Shown: positions 16,251 to 23,457 of the stretch, piece by piece
Position numbering within the stretch: position 1 is the stretch's first letter
Layout: the number at the start of each line of letters is the position of its first letter
Assembly (NCBI GenBank): GCA_036733985.1
Contig: DAIMZM010000009.1
Coordinates: 1 to 38,430, forward strand
DNA: 38,430 nucleotides
Reading direction: 5' to 3'
Source of the DNA: DAIMZM01 sp036733985
GTDB lineage: Bacteria; Bacillota; Dehalobacteriia; UBA4068
Notes under the pieces: model-generated
The model's input: the letters and a program-made list of their open reading frames with translations, nothing else
Told to the model about the DNA's origin: nothing
Database searches by the model: none
Translations under genes and position numbers: made by a program

Positions 16251-16616
16251 TCAGGCCTTTTGCACATGCTTTTTAATGGCCTCGAAGCTTTCCCGGCTGA
16301 TCACATGCTCGATGCGGCAGGCGTCCTCCAGGGCGATGTCCCTGGTCACGCCCAGATGCATCAGGCAGTCCGAAAGCAGGTTATGGCGTTCGTACATGGT
16401 GTCGGCAATGGCCTTGCCTTTTTCCGTCAGCCGGATATAGCCGTCGTTATCCATCTGGATATAACCGTTTTCCCGCAGGTTTTTCATGGCCACGCTGACG
16501 CTGGATTTCTTATAGTTCAGCTCTCCGGCGATATCAATGGATCTGACCGCGCCCTGGCGCTTCGCCAAAACCAGGATGGTTTCCAGATACATTTCGGCAG
16601 ACTCCTGTATTTTCAT
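16251..16616 (-). CDS. DtxR/MntR-family iron-dependent repressor (short form)
   Basis: Metal-sensing winged-helix repressor, 121 residues: DNA-binding domain (VRSIDIAGELNYKKSSVSVAMKNL, then wing GYIRLTEKG) and metal-binding dimerisation domain with ligands DACRIEH plus the RHNLLSDCL helix. It lacks the C-terminal SH3-like domain, as in many Bacillota members. The ATG at 16616 follows AAGGAGG with eight-base spacing. It is divergent from feoA-feoA-feoB, whose promoter contains a DtxR-like palindrome; the natural reading is that it represses feo when Fe(II) is sufficient. Its own promoter is at 16696-16724. Confidence 0.92.
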   Translation of the reverse strand: MKIQESAEMYLETILVLAKRQGAVRSIDIAGELNYKKSSVSVAMKNLRENGYIQMDNDGYIRLTEKGKAIADTMYERHNLLSDCLMHLGVTRDIALEDACRIEHVISRESFEAIKKHVQKA

Positions 16617-16662
16617 GTCAAAAGCCTCCTTCCCGGCAGGTTCAACAAGGGCCTGAATCTAT

Positions 16663-16693
16663 TGAAGCTGTTAGAACAAATCTGAAGCTGTTA
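16663..16693. repeat. Direct repeat in the DtxR-gene leader
   Basis: TGAAGCTGTTA occurs at 16663-16673 and again at 16683-16693, twenty bases apart (about two helical turns), directly downstream of the dtxR-type promoter. Possible protein-binding site. Confidence 0.5.
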
Positions 16694-16695
16694 TT

Positions 16696-16724
16696 AGGAT
16701 ACCATAAAAAATTCCGGAAAGCAA
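16696..16724 (-). promoter_or_regulatory. Promoter of the DtxR-family gene and sfsA
   Basis: Minus strand: TTGCTT (16724-16719), 17-base spacer, TATCCT (16701-16696). About 80 nt of leader before the ATG at 16616. Confidence 0.6.
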
Positions 16725-16759
16725 AGGTTCTGTCCGGAAGAAAAAACCAAGTAAATCAC

Positions 16760-16788
16760 TTGACTTTTAGGTTAGCTTGTGCTAACCT
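16760..16788 (+). promoter_or_regulatory. Promoter of feoA-feoA-feoB
   Basis: TTGACT (16760-16765), 17 bases, TAACCT (16783-16788). The spacer and -10 are covered by the iron-box palindrome. Confidence 0.75.
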
Positions 16789-16790
16789 AA
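16767..16790. promoter_or_regulatory. Iron box (DtxR/IdeR-like operator) in the feo promoter
   Basis: Perfect inverted repeat TTAGGTTAGC / GCTAACCTAA around TTGT. The half-site TTAGGTTAG is the half-site of the actinobacterial DtxR/IdeR consensus as I know it, here with a wider centre. Its position over the spacer and -10 fits direct repression. Confidence 0.8.
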
Positions 16791-16793
16791 AGA

Positions 16794-16813
16794 GGGTTAG
16801 ACAAATCTAACTC
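16794..16813. promoter_or_regulatory. Second GTTAG/CTAAC operator-like palindrome
   Basis: GTTAGA (16796-16801), CAAA, TCTAAC (16806-16811): same half-site and four-base centre as the main iron box, just downstream of the -10, near the expected transcription start. Confidence 0.6.
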
Positions 16814-16861
16814 AAACTTTGAACCGCCGGCTTATTGGTTGAAACCGAGAGGAGGGGTCCT

Positions 16862-17071
16862 ATGCCGCTGACAATGGCCATACCTGGGGAAGAAAACCTG
16901 ATCAGGAAGATCGGCGGGAAAGCCGAGACCCGGAAGTTCCTGGAAAACCTGGGTTTTGTGGTGGGGGGCGCCATTACCGTGATCAGCGCCAATGCCGGTA
17001 ATGTGATTGTCAACGTTAAAGATTCCCGGGTGGCGGTCAGCTGCGAGATGGCTTGCAAGATCATGATCTGA
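16862..17071 (+). CDS. feoA: FeoA-domain protein (first copy)
   Basis: Small SH3-like protein (69 residues) that assists the ferrous iron transporter FeoB. FeoA features: LENLGFVVGGAITVIS and the final CEMACKIMI strand. GAGGAGG precedes the ATG at 16862. It is the first gene behind the iron-box promoter and is followed 16 bases later by a second FeoA gene. The two copies are clearly different in sequence, so this is an old duplication, common in Clostridia. Confidence 0.9.
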   Translation: MPLTMAIPGEENLIRKIGGKAETRKFLENLGFVVGGAITVISANAGNVIVNVKDSRVAVSCEMACKIMI

Positions 17072-17087
17072 GCCTGGGGAAAGGAGT

Positions 17088-17315
17088 ATGGATATGACGA
17101 CGCTGAGGGAAGTGAAATGCGGCCGGACCGTTTCCGTGGTCAAAGTCAACGGCACGGGGCCTGTTAAACGCCGGATCATGGATATGGGCATTACCAAGGG
17201 CACGGAGATCTATGTGCGCAAGGTGGCGCCTCTGGGCGACCCGGTGGAAGTGACGGTGCGCGGCTATGAGCTGTCTTTGCGCAAAGCAGACGCGGAAATG
17301 ATCGCGGTGCAATAA
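17088..17315 (+). CDS. feoA: FeoA-domain protein (second copy)
   Basis: A 75-residue FeoA protein with the classic core VKRRIMDMGITKGTEIYVRK and GDPVEVTVRGYELSLRKADA, closer to canonical FeoA than the first copy. A GGAAAGGAG ribosome binding site precedes the ATG at 17088 (a second in-frame ATG follows two codons later). It lies upstream of feoB with 87 bases between, which hold a GTTAG/CTAAC palindrome. Confidence 0.92.
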   Translation: MDMTTLREVKCGRTVSVVKVNGTGPVKRRIMDMGITKGTEIYVRKVAPLGDPVEVTVRGYELSLRKADAEMIAVQ

Positions 17316-17348
17316 AGGCGGGCAGGCCGGGTTGTTTTGCGCCTGTGG

Positions 17349-17364
17349 GTTAGTCATCTCTAAC
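17349..17364. promoter_or_regulatory. Operator-like GTTAG/CTAAC palindrome before feoB
   Basis: GTTAG (17349-17353), six bases, CTAAC (17360-17364). Third occurrence of the iron-box half-site in 600 bases, but with a longer centre and short arms; could be chance. Confidence 0.35.
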
Positions 17365-17402
17365 GCGGCCTGTCTGAAGTAAACGCTATGGAGGAGGATA
17401 AC

Positions 17403-19547
17403 ATGTCGATCAAAATCGCGCTGGCAGGAAACCCGAACAGCGGCAAAACCACCCTGTTTAACGCCCTGACCGGTTCCAACCAGTTTGTGGGCAACTGGCC
17501 CGGCGTCACAGTGGAGAAAAAAGAGGGCAGGCTGAAAGGCCGCAAAGACGTGACCATCATGGATTTGCCGGGCATCTATTCCCTGTCCCCCTATACCCTG
17601 GAAGAAGTGGTGGCCCGGAATTACCTGATCCAGGAGCGGCCGGACGCCATCCTGAATATTGTGGACGGCACCAATCTGGAACGCAACCTTTACCTGACCA
17701 CCCAGCTTTTGGAGCTGGGCATACCCGTGGCGGTGGCGGTGAATATGATGGATGTGGTGCAAAAAAGCGGCGATAAGATCAATATCAGCCAGCTGGCCCG
17801 GGAATTGAATTGCCCGGTGCTGGAAATCTCCGCTTTGAAGGGCGCGGGTATCCAGGCCGCGGCAGAAGCCGCTGTGGCCCTGGCTGAGGAAAAGCGCCCC
17901 AGCGCGCCTTTACATAAATTTTCCGGCAGCATGGAGCATGCCCTGGCCCATATTGAGGAAGCCGCCGAGGGCCGGCTGGATCCGGCCCGGCAGCGCTGGT
18001 TCGCCATTAAAATTTTTGAGCGGGACCCGAAGGTGCTGGAACAGCTGCAGCTCCCCAGCCAGCTCCTGTCCCATATCGAGGCGGATATCCAAAGCTGTGA
18101 GCAGGAAATGGACGACGATGCGGAAAGCATCGTCATCAATGAACGGTATTTATACATCGCCTCTATTATCAAGGGCTGCTGCCGCAAGAAAAACCAGGGC
18201 CGGCTTTCGGTTTCCGATAAGATCGACCAAGTGGTTACCAACCGCATCCTGGCCTTACCCATCTTCGCCGTGGTGATGTTCCTGGTCTACTATGTCTCCG
18301 TGACCACCGTGGGAACCTGGGTGACGGATTGGACCAATGACCAGCTGTTCGGCAGCATCATCCCCCCGGCCCTGGACGCTTTTCTCTCCGCTCAGGGCGT
18401 ATCCCCCTGGCTCCATGGCCTGCTCCTGGAGGGCATCGTGGCCGGCGTCGGCGCGGTGCTGGGCTTTGTGCCCCAGATGTTCGTGCTCTTCGCCTTCCTG
18501 GCTTTTCTGGAAGCCTGCGGCTATATGGCCCGGATCGCTTTTATCATGGACCGGATCTTCCGCAAATTCGGCCTGTCCGGCAAATCCTTCATTCCTATGC
18601 TGATCGGCACCGGCTGCGGCGTGCCCGGGATCATGGCTTCCCGCACCATTGAGAATGACCGGGACCGCAAGATGACCATTATAACCACCACCTTTATCCC
18701 CTGCGGCGCCAAGCTGCCCATTATCGCCCTGATTGCCGGGGCCCTGTTCAACGGCGCCTGGTGGGTAGCGCCCAGCGCCTATTTCGTGGGCATCGCCGCC
18801 ATCATCGTCTCCGGCGTCATCCTCAAGAAGACCCGCATGTTTGCCGGGGATCCGGCCCCCTTTGTTATGGAGCTGCCTGCTTATCACTGGCCCTCCCTGG
18901 GCAATGTGCTGCGCAGCATGTGGGAGCGGGGCTGGTCCTTCATTAAAAAAGCCGGCACCATTGTGCTGCTCTCCACCATCTTTGTCTGGTTCGCTTCCAA
19001 TTACGGCCTGGCGGAGGGCAGGGTCGTCCTGGTGGAAGATTTGAGCCAGGGCTTCCTGGCCGCGGCGGGCTCCGCCATCGCCCCGGTCTTCGCTCCTTTA
19101 GGCTGGGGGGATTGGCAGGCGGCGGTGGCTGCCATCACCGGCCTGGTGGCTAAGGAGAATGTGGTAGGCACCTTCGGCGTGCTCTACGGCTTTGCGGAAG
19201 TGGCTGAGGACGGAGCGGAGATCTGGGGCAGCTTGGCCGCCAGCTTTACCGTCCTGTCCGCCTATTCCTTCCTGGTCTTCAACCTGCTCTGCGCCCCTTG
19301 CTTCGCGGCCATCGGCGCCATCAGGCGGGAAATGAATAATGCCAAATGGACCTGGTTCGCCATTGGCTATCAAACCGTTTTCGCCTATGCCGTCTCCTTG
19401 TGCATCTATCAAATCGGCCTGCTGGCCACGGGTCATGGTTTCAGCAGCGGCGCCGCCGTGGCCCTGCTGATCATCCTGGTCTTCCTCTACCTGTTGTTCC
19501 GGCCTGCCCAGGAGAAAGCCCCCCTGGCCGCCCCTGCCGAAGCTTAA
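17403..19547 (+). CDS. feoB: Ferrous iron transporter FeoB
   Basis: Membrane Fe(II) importer with an N-terminal GTPase. The 714 residues contain G1 GNPNSGKTT (9-17), G3 DLPGIYSL, G4 NMMD, then a helical switch domain and a polytopic membrane region with the two Gate segments, including GTGCGVPGIMASRTIEN with its conserved Cys, and VAKENVVGTFGVLYG. The ATG at 17403 (not the ATG at 17388) has GGAGG at the right distance. Co-transcribed with the two feoA genes; ends at a long terminator. Confidence 0.97.
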   Translation: MSIKIALAGNPNSGKTTLFNALTGSNQFVGNWPGVTVEKKEGRLKGRKDVTIMDLPGIYSLSPYTLEEVVARNYLIQERPDAILNIVDGTNLERNLYLTTQLLELGIPVAVAVNMMDVVQKSGDKINISQLARELNCPVLEISALKGAGIQAAAEAAVALAEEKRPSAPLHKFSGSMEHALAHIEEAAEGRLDPARQRWFAIKIFERDPKVLEQLQLPSQLLSHIEADIQSCEQEMDDDAESIVINERYLYIASIIKGCCRKKNQGRLSVSDKIDQVVTNRILALPIFAVVMFLVYYVSVTTVGTWVTDWTNDQLFGSIIPPALDAFLSAQGVSPWLHGLLLEGIVAGVGAVLGFVPQMFVLFAFLAFLEACGYMARIAFIMDRIFRKFGLSGKSFIPMLIGTGCGVPGIMASRTIENDRDRKMTIITTTFIPCGAKLPIIALIAGALFNGAWWVAPSAYFVGIAAIIVSGVILKKTRMFAGDPAPFVMELPAYHWPSLGNVLRSMWERGWSFIKKAGTIVLLSTIFVWFASNYGLAEGRVVLVEDLSQGFLAAAGSAIAPVFAPLGWGDWQAAVAAITGLVAKENVVGTFGVLYGFAEVAEDGAEIWGSLAASFTVLSAYSFLVFNLLCAPCFAAIGAIRREMNNAKWTWFAIGYQTVFAYAVSLCIYQIGLLATGHGFSSGAAVALLIILVFLYLLFRPAQEKAPLAAPAEA

Positions 19548-19605
19548 AGGGCAAAGCCTCCATGCTGACAATCCTGGTCCCTTTCCTCCATTGCCCTTGA
19601 CGGGC

Positions 19606-19667
19606 AAAAACCGCCGCCCCTGGCCGCTGAGCTATAGCCGAGCTCACGGTCAGGGGCGGCGGTTTTT
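19606..19667. terminator. Bidirectional terminator between feoB and the Lrp gene
   Basis: Seventeen-base perfect arms (19606-19622 and 19651-19667) starting AAAAA and ending TTTTT, with an inner TGAGCT/AGCTCA stem. Serves both convergent genes. Confidence 0.92.
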
Positions 19668-19701
19668 CGTTAGGGCCGGTGCTGCCCCGGCGTCCTTTAA
19701 C

Positions 19702-20145
19702 TTAAATCAGGTGCGCCGTCTCGCTCTTGACGGTGGAAAGCACCACCAGGGTACGGGTGAGGGACATGCCGCCGATGCTTTTAATATATGTAAGCGCCTG
19801 CTCAAGCCCATCGCTGCCGGTGGTCACCACCTTCAGCATGAAGTCGAAATCGCCGGTGATGTAGTGGCATTCGCTGATGCCCTCAAAACGCCGCACGATG
19901 TCCCGGAAGCTGTCAATGTATTTGGGATGATCCAGACGTACCTCAATAAAGGCGGTCAATTCTTTGCCTAGCAGCTTGGGGTCAAAAATAGCGGTGTATT
20001 GCTGGATGACTTTGGTGCTTTCCAGCCGCTTGATCCGCTCGATCACCGCGGAAGTGGAGAGATTGATTTTTTCCCCGATCGTCGTAGCGTTCTGCCGGGA
20101 GTTTTCTTTGAGACAACGCAGGATTTTCAGATCAGTGTCGTCCAT
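19702..20145 (-). CDS. Lrp/AsnC-family transcriptional regulator
   Basis: 147-residue feast/famine regulator: N-terminal helix-turn-helix (DLKILRCLKENSRQNATTIGE, then STSAVIERIKRLE) and a C-terminal RAM ligand-binding domain (FIEVRLDHPKYIDSF, GDFDFMLKVV). Start: ATG at 20145 has GGGGTGA five bases upstream; a GTG at 20154 overlaps that site and is less likely. No amino-acid gene adjoins, so its targets are unknown, but a near-perfect palindrome lies in its own upstream region, consistent with autoregulation. Confidence 0.93.
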   Translation of the reverse strand: MDDTDLKILRCLKENSRQNATTIGEKINLSTSAVIERIKRLESTKVIQQYTAIFDPKLLGKELTAFIEVRLDHPKYIDSFRDIVRRFEGISECHYITGDFDFMLKVVTTGSDGLEQALTYIKSIGGMSLTRTLVVLSTVKSETAHLI

Positions 20146-20177
20146 ATCAGTCACCCCGAATATTTCTTATAATTGTA

Positions 20178-20197
20178 ACAAAAATTAGAATTTTTGT
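20178..20197. promoter_or_regulatory. 20-bp palindrome upstream of the Lrp-type gene
   Basis: ACAAAAATT and AATTTTTGT around AG, 33 bases before the ATG. Further weaker CAAAA/TTTTG pairs extend to about 20270. AT-rich multi-site arrangement as expected for Lrp-type autoregulation; inference only. Confidence 0.5.
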
Positions 20198-20298
20198 AAA
20201 GTAAACCAAAAAGATTGCCACAGTTTTTGTGAATAAAGTACAAAACCAAAAGAATTTTTAGTTTTTGGCGCTCTTTACCTTTAAGTAAGCAAAAGGCC

Positions 20299-20334
20299 CC
20301 GGCACCCGAGCCGCCGGCTTGGGCGGCCCGGGCC
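20299..20334. other. GC-rich hairpin upstream of the cobalamin promoter
   Basis: GCCGCC (20310-20315) and GGCGGC (20322-20327), extended by CCCG/CGGG after one mismatch. On the minus strand it is followed by CCTTTTG, so it could stop leftward transcription, but there is no gene on its right that reads leftward. Function unclear. Confidence 0.4.
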
Positions 20335-20359
20335 AGCCACAGCCCGGGGTTCGGCCTAC

Positions 20360-20388
20360 TTGACAGGGCCCGCTTTTGGTGATATAGT
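20360..20388 (+). promoter_or_regulatory. Promoter of the btu/cob operon
   Basis: TTGACA (20360-20365), 17-base spacer, TATAGT (20383-20388): near-consensus sigma-A type, immediately before the riboswitch. Confidence 0.85.
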
Positions 20389-20402
20389 AAGCCAGAATCA
20401 TA

Positions 20403-20543
20403 AGCATGCTTAACAGGGAACACGGATGCAAATTCCGGGCTATCCCAGTAACCGTGATGCTGACAAAGGGGCATAAGGCCACTGCTTTTTGCGGGAAGGC
20501 GCCCCGGCGGATGAAGCTAAGCCGGTAGACCTATAGGCATGTA
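20403..20543 (+). ncRNA. Cobalamin (B12) riboswitch aptamer
   Basis: The outer P1 stem pairs CATGCTTA (20405-20412) with TAGGCATG (20534-20541). Conserved class features in order: AACAGGGAA, a CACGG...CCGTG stem, AAATTCCGGGCTATCCC, GTAACCG, GCCACTG, GGGAAGGCGCC, GATGAAGC, and CCGGTAGACC. These match the adenosylcobalamin aptamer. Downstream genes are corrinoid uptake and salvage genes, and a terminator follows 40 bases later. Binding ligand should switch transcription off. Confidence 0.92.
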
Positions 20544-20579
20544 AACCTCTGGGATTGGGTAGATAGGCGTGTTTTAGGC

Positions 20580-20608
20580 GCTGCTTCCAGGGGGGAGCAG
20601 CTTTTTTT
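20580..20608 (+). terminator. Riboswitch-controlled terminator
   Basis: GCTGCTTCC (20580-20588) pairs with GGGAGCAGC (20593-20601, one G-U pair), followed by seven T. It lies between aptamer and btuF, so it is the expression platform. Confidence 0.88.
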
Positions 20609-20683
20609 ATCCCCTTTTGCCAAGAAAGGCCTGTTGACGCCCATACGGATATTGGCTGAGAAACAGATCAAGGAGTGATCAAG

Positions 20684-21622
20684 ATGAAAAAACAAGTGTT
20701 TCTGCCGCTGCTGATTCTTTTGGTTAGCCTGGCCTTAAGCGCCTGCGGCGCTGGCGGGACCGGCCAGGGTCAGGGTGCGGGCGTTTCCCCGGCCGCGGAT
20801 ACTTCCGTCCAGGTGACGGATATGTCCGGGGAAGTCCTCTCCCTGCCGGCGCCTGCCGCCACGGTGGTGGCCCTGAACCCGGGAGATTGCGAGATCGTCT
20901 ATGCGCTGGGAGCTGGCGATACCCTGGTAGGCCGGGGCGAATACTGCGATTATCCGGCAGCGGCCCAGGCCCTGCCCCAGCTGAAAAGCGGCAATGAGAT
21001 CAATGTGGAAGAGCTGGTGGCCATGAAGCCGGATCTGGTGCTGGTCAGCCCGGTTTATCAGAACCAGGATCAGCTGGACAGCCTGAAAAAGGCCGGCCTG
21101 ACCCTGGCGGTGAGCCAGGCCAGCACCATTGCCCAGGTTTATGACAGCATCGCCATGATCGGCACCTTGCTGGGCCGGGATGCGGAAGCAACAGCCCTGG
21201 TACAGGAGATGCAGGATACTTTTGCCGCCGTTACCGTGTCTGGGGAAGGGGCGGGGCAAACCGTGTATTTCGAAGTCTCCCCTTTGGCATGGGGCCTTTG
21301 GACCGGGGGCAGCGGCACCTTTATGGATGAGATCTGCCGGATGCTGGGCCTGACCAATGCCTTTGCCGATATCGAGGGCTGGGCGGAGATTTCCCAGGAA
21401 CAGGTACTGGAACGGGATCCGGACTATATCGTCACCGTGACCATGTATTTTGGCGAGGGCCCCCGGCCGGACGAGGAAATCATTTCCCGCCCGGGCTGGG
21501 AAAACCTGGAGGCTGTGGTTAACCGGCATATTTATTGCGCGGATAATGACAGCATCACCCGCCCCGGCCCCAGGCTCAAGGACGCGGCCCAGGATTTGCA
21601 TGATTTCGTCTACGGAAAATAG
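20684..21622 (+). CDS. btuF: Cobalamin/cobinamide ABC transporter, substrate-binding lipoprotein
   Basis: Captures corrinoids outside the cell for BtuCD. The 312-residue product has a lipoprotein signal with lipobox LSAC, then a class III (helical-backbone) binding fold: ATVVALNPGDCEIVYALGAGDTLVG, VEELVAMKPDLVLVS, and LERDPDYIVTV. The same family binds siderophores; the riboswitch upstream and cob genes downstream decide for corrinoids. The ATG at 20684 has AAGGAG eight bases upstream (a second candidate nine bases earlier is less suited). First gene of the operon. Confidence 0.88.
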   Translation: MKKQVFLPLLILLVSLALSACGAGGTGQGQGAGVSPAADTSVQVTDMSGEVLSLPAPAATVVALNPGDCEIVYALGAGDTLVGRGEYCDYPAAAQALPQLKSGNEINVEELVAMKPDLVLVSPVYQNQDQLDSLKKAGLTLAVSQASTIAQVYDSIAMIGTLLGRDAEATALVQEMQDTFAAVTVSGEGAGQTVYFEVSPLAWGLWTGGSGTFMDEICRMLGLTNAFADIEGWAEISQEQVLERDPDYIVTVTMYFGEGPRPDEEIISRPGWENLEAVVNRHIYCADNDSITRPGPRLKDAAQDLHDFVYGK

Positions 21623-21697
21623 CTGATCAGGAGCGGCGGCTCCCGGAACCAGGGGCCGCCGGCCTTGTTCCGGGGCTGGCCCGCCCCAGCGGGGACT

Positions 21698-22693
21698 ATG
21701 AGCAAAGAAACACTGCGGCCAATTGAATATCTGGCTTTAAGCTTGGGCGTTATTGGCGCGGGCCTGCTTTCCCTATGCTTGGGCAGCGTCAATGTGCCGC
21801 TGAAAGAGATTTGGGCCGCCCTGTTCCAGGGTGGGGATTACAGCGGGGTCATTGTCCAGGTGCGCCTGCCCCGCACCCTGGTGGCCGGGTTGATGGGGGC
21901 CTGCCTGTCCCTGGCCGGCGGCGCTATGCAGGGCCTGCTCAGGAACCCTTTGGCCGACGGCTCCACCCTGGGGGTCAGCTCCGGCGCGGCCTTAGGGGCG
22001 GTGCTGGCGATTGGCTTCGGCCTCTCCCTGGGGGGCGTGTCCGCGGTGACGCCCATGGCCATCCTTTTTGCTTTTTTGTCGCTGCTGCTCATCCTCAGTC
22101 TGGCCTTCCGCCTGGATTATTCCTTATCCACCAATACCATCATCCTGCTGGGGGTGATCTTTTCCATGTTCGCCGGCAGCCTGATCAGCCTGATGGTCAC
22201 TTTTGCCGGGGAAAAGGTCAAGACCATTGTCTTTTGGACCATGGGCTCTTTGGCCAGCAGCAGCTATAGCCAGGCCCTGATCCTGGCCCTGGCCTTGCTG
22301 GCCTGCGGCGGCCTGCTGCTGGCCAAAGCCAGGGAGCTGAACGCCTTTGCCATTGGCGAGGACAATGCCCGCAATTTGGGGATAGAGGTGCGCCGGGTCA
22401 AGCTGGTGGTGCTAGTCAGCGTCTCGGTGCTGATCGGCGTGGCCGTCTCCATCGGCGGCACCATTGCTTTCGTGGGCCTGGTGATCCCCCATATGGTCCG
22501 CCTGGTGCTGGGGCCCAATCACCGCCGCCTGCTGCCCACCTGCCTTTTTGCCGGGTCGGCTTTCCTGATGCTGGCGGATCTGCTGTCCCGCACCCTGCTT
22601 TCCCCCAGGGAATTGCCGATCGGCGTCATTACGTCCCTGATCGGCAGCGTGATTTTTGTCTATATTTTTTCCCGGAACCGGAGGATACGCTGA
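21698..22693 (+). CDS. btuC: Corrinoid ABC transporter permease (FecCD/BtuC family)
   Basis: Integral membrane permease, 331 residues, about ten hydrophobic helices. Family motifs: PRTLVAGLMGACLSLAGGAMQGLLRNPLADGSTLGVSSGAALGA region, IGEDNARNLGI (coupling segment), and GTIAFVGLVIPHMVRLVLGPNHR. The ATG at 21698 sits after a short GGGG ribosome binding site; the frame is open further upstream, but those residues are not family-like. The stop overlaps the start of btuD by one base. Confidence 0.9.
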   Translation: MSKETLRPIEYLALSLGVIGAGLLSLCLGSVNVPLKEIWAALFQGGDYSGVIVQVRLPRTLVAGLMGACLSLAGGAMQGLLRNPLADGSTLGVSSGAALGAVLAIGFGLSLGGVSAVTPMAILFAFLSLLLILSLAFRLDYSLSTNTIILLGVIFSMFAGSLISLMVTFAGEKVKTIVFWTMGSLASSSYSQALILALALLACGGLLLAKARELNAFAIGEDNARNLGIEVRRVKLVVLVSVSVLIGVAVSIGGTIAFVGLVIPHMVRLVLGPNHRRLLPTCLFAGSAFLMLADLLSRTLLSPRELPIGVITSLIGSVIFVYIFSRNRRIR

Positions 22694-23451
22694 TGCTGAC
22701 GGTACGGGATCTGACCATACGCTACGGGGATCTGACCATTGTGGATCAGGTCAGCTTCCAGGTGGCGGAAGGCCAATGGCTGATGCTGGCCGGGCCCAAC
22801 GGCGCTGGTAAAAGTACCATTGTCAACGCCATTGCCCAAGGCGCGCCCTATCAGGGCAGCATCAGCTTCCAGGGCCGGGATATCGCCCGCCTGCGGGGGG
22901 TGGAGCGGGCCCGCTGTTTCGGCGTGCTAAGCCAGGCCCATCAGACCGGCTATGCCTTTACCGTGGATGAGCTGGTGCGCCTGGGCCGCTATTGCCACGC
23001 CCCCCGCCTGCTGCAGCCTAAAAGCCGGGCGGATCAGGACATGGTGGAGCAAGCCCTAAGTTTGACCGGCATGACGGCCCTCCGCTACCATACCCTGACC
23101 ACCCTTTCCGGCGGCGAGCTGCAGCGGGCTTTTCTGGCTCAGCTCTTTGCCCAGGATCCGCCGCTGCTGATCCTGGACGAACCCACCAATCATCTGGATC
23201 TGATGTATCAAAGCCAGATCTTCCAGCTGCTCCGGGACTGGCTGGCCCAAGGCGGCCGGGCGGTGATTTCCGTGGTGCATGATCTGAGTCTGGCCCGGGC
23301 TTACGGCAGCCAGGGCCTGCTGCTGGACAAGGGCCGGCTGGTGGCGGCAGGGCCGGTGCGGGAAACGTTGAACCGGGAACAATTGCGCCGGGTTTACGGC
23401 CTGGACGTTTATCAATGGATGCGGCAAATGCTGCAACAATGGGAGGATTAA
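22693..23451 (+). CDS. btuD: Corrinoid ABC transporter ATP-binding protein
   Basis: Powers corrinoid import. The 252-residue product has Walker A GPNGAGKST, the signature LSGGELQRAFLAQLF, Walker B LLILDEPTNHLD and the switch His in VISVVHDLSLA. Its start overlaps the btuC stop (TGATG), so translation is coupled. cobT follows after six bases. Confidence 0.93.
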   Translation: MLTVRDLTIRYGDLTIVDQVSFQVAEGQWLMLAGPNGAGKSTIVNAIAQGAPYQGSISFQGRDIARLRGVERARCFGVLSQAHQTGYAFTVDELVRLGRYCHAPRLLQPKSRADQDMVEQALSLTGMTALRYHTLTTLSGGELQRAFLAQLFAQDPPLLILDEPTNHLDLMYQSQIFQLLRDWLAQGGRAVISVVHDLSLARAYGSQGLLLDKGRLVAAGPVRETLNREQLRRVYGLDVYQWMRQMLQQWED

Positions 23452-23457
23452 CAGCAT

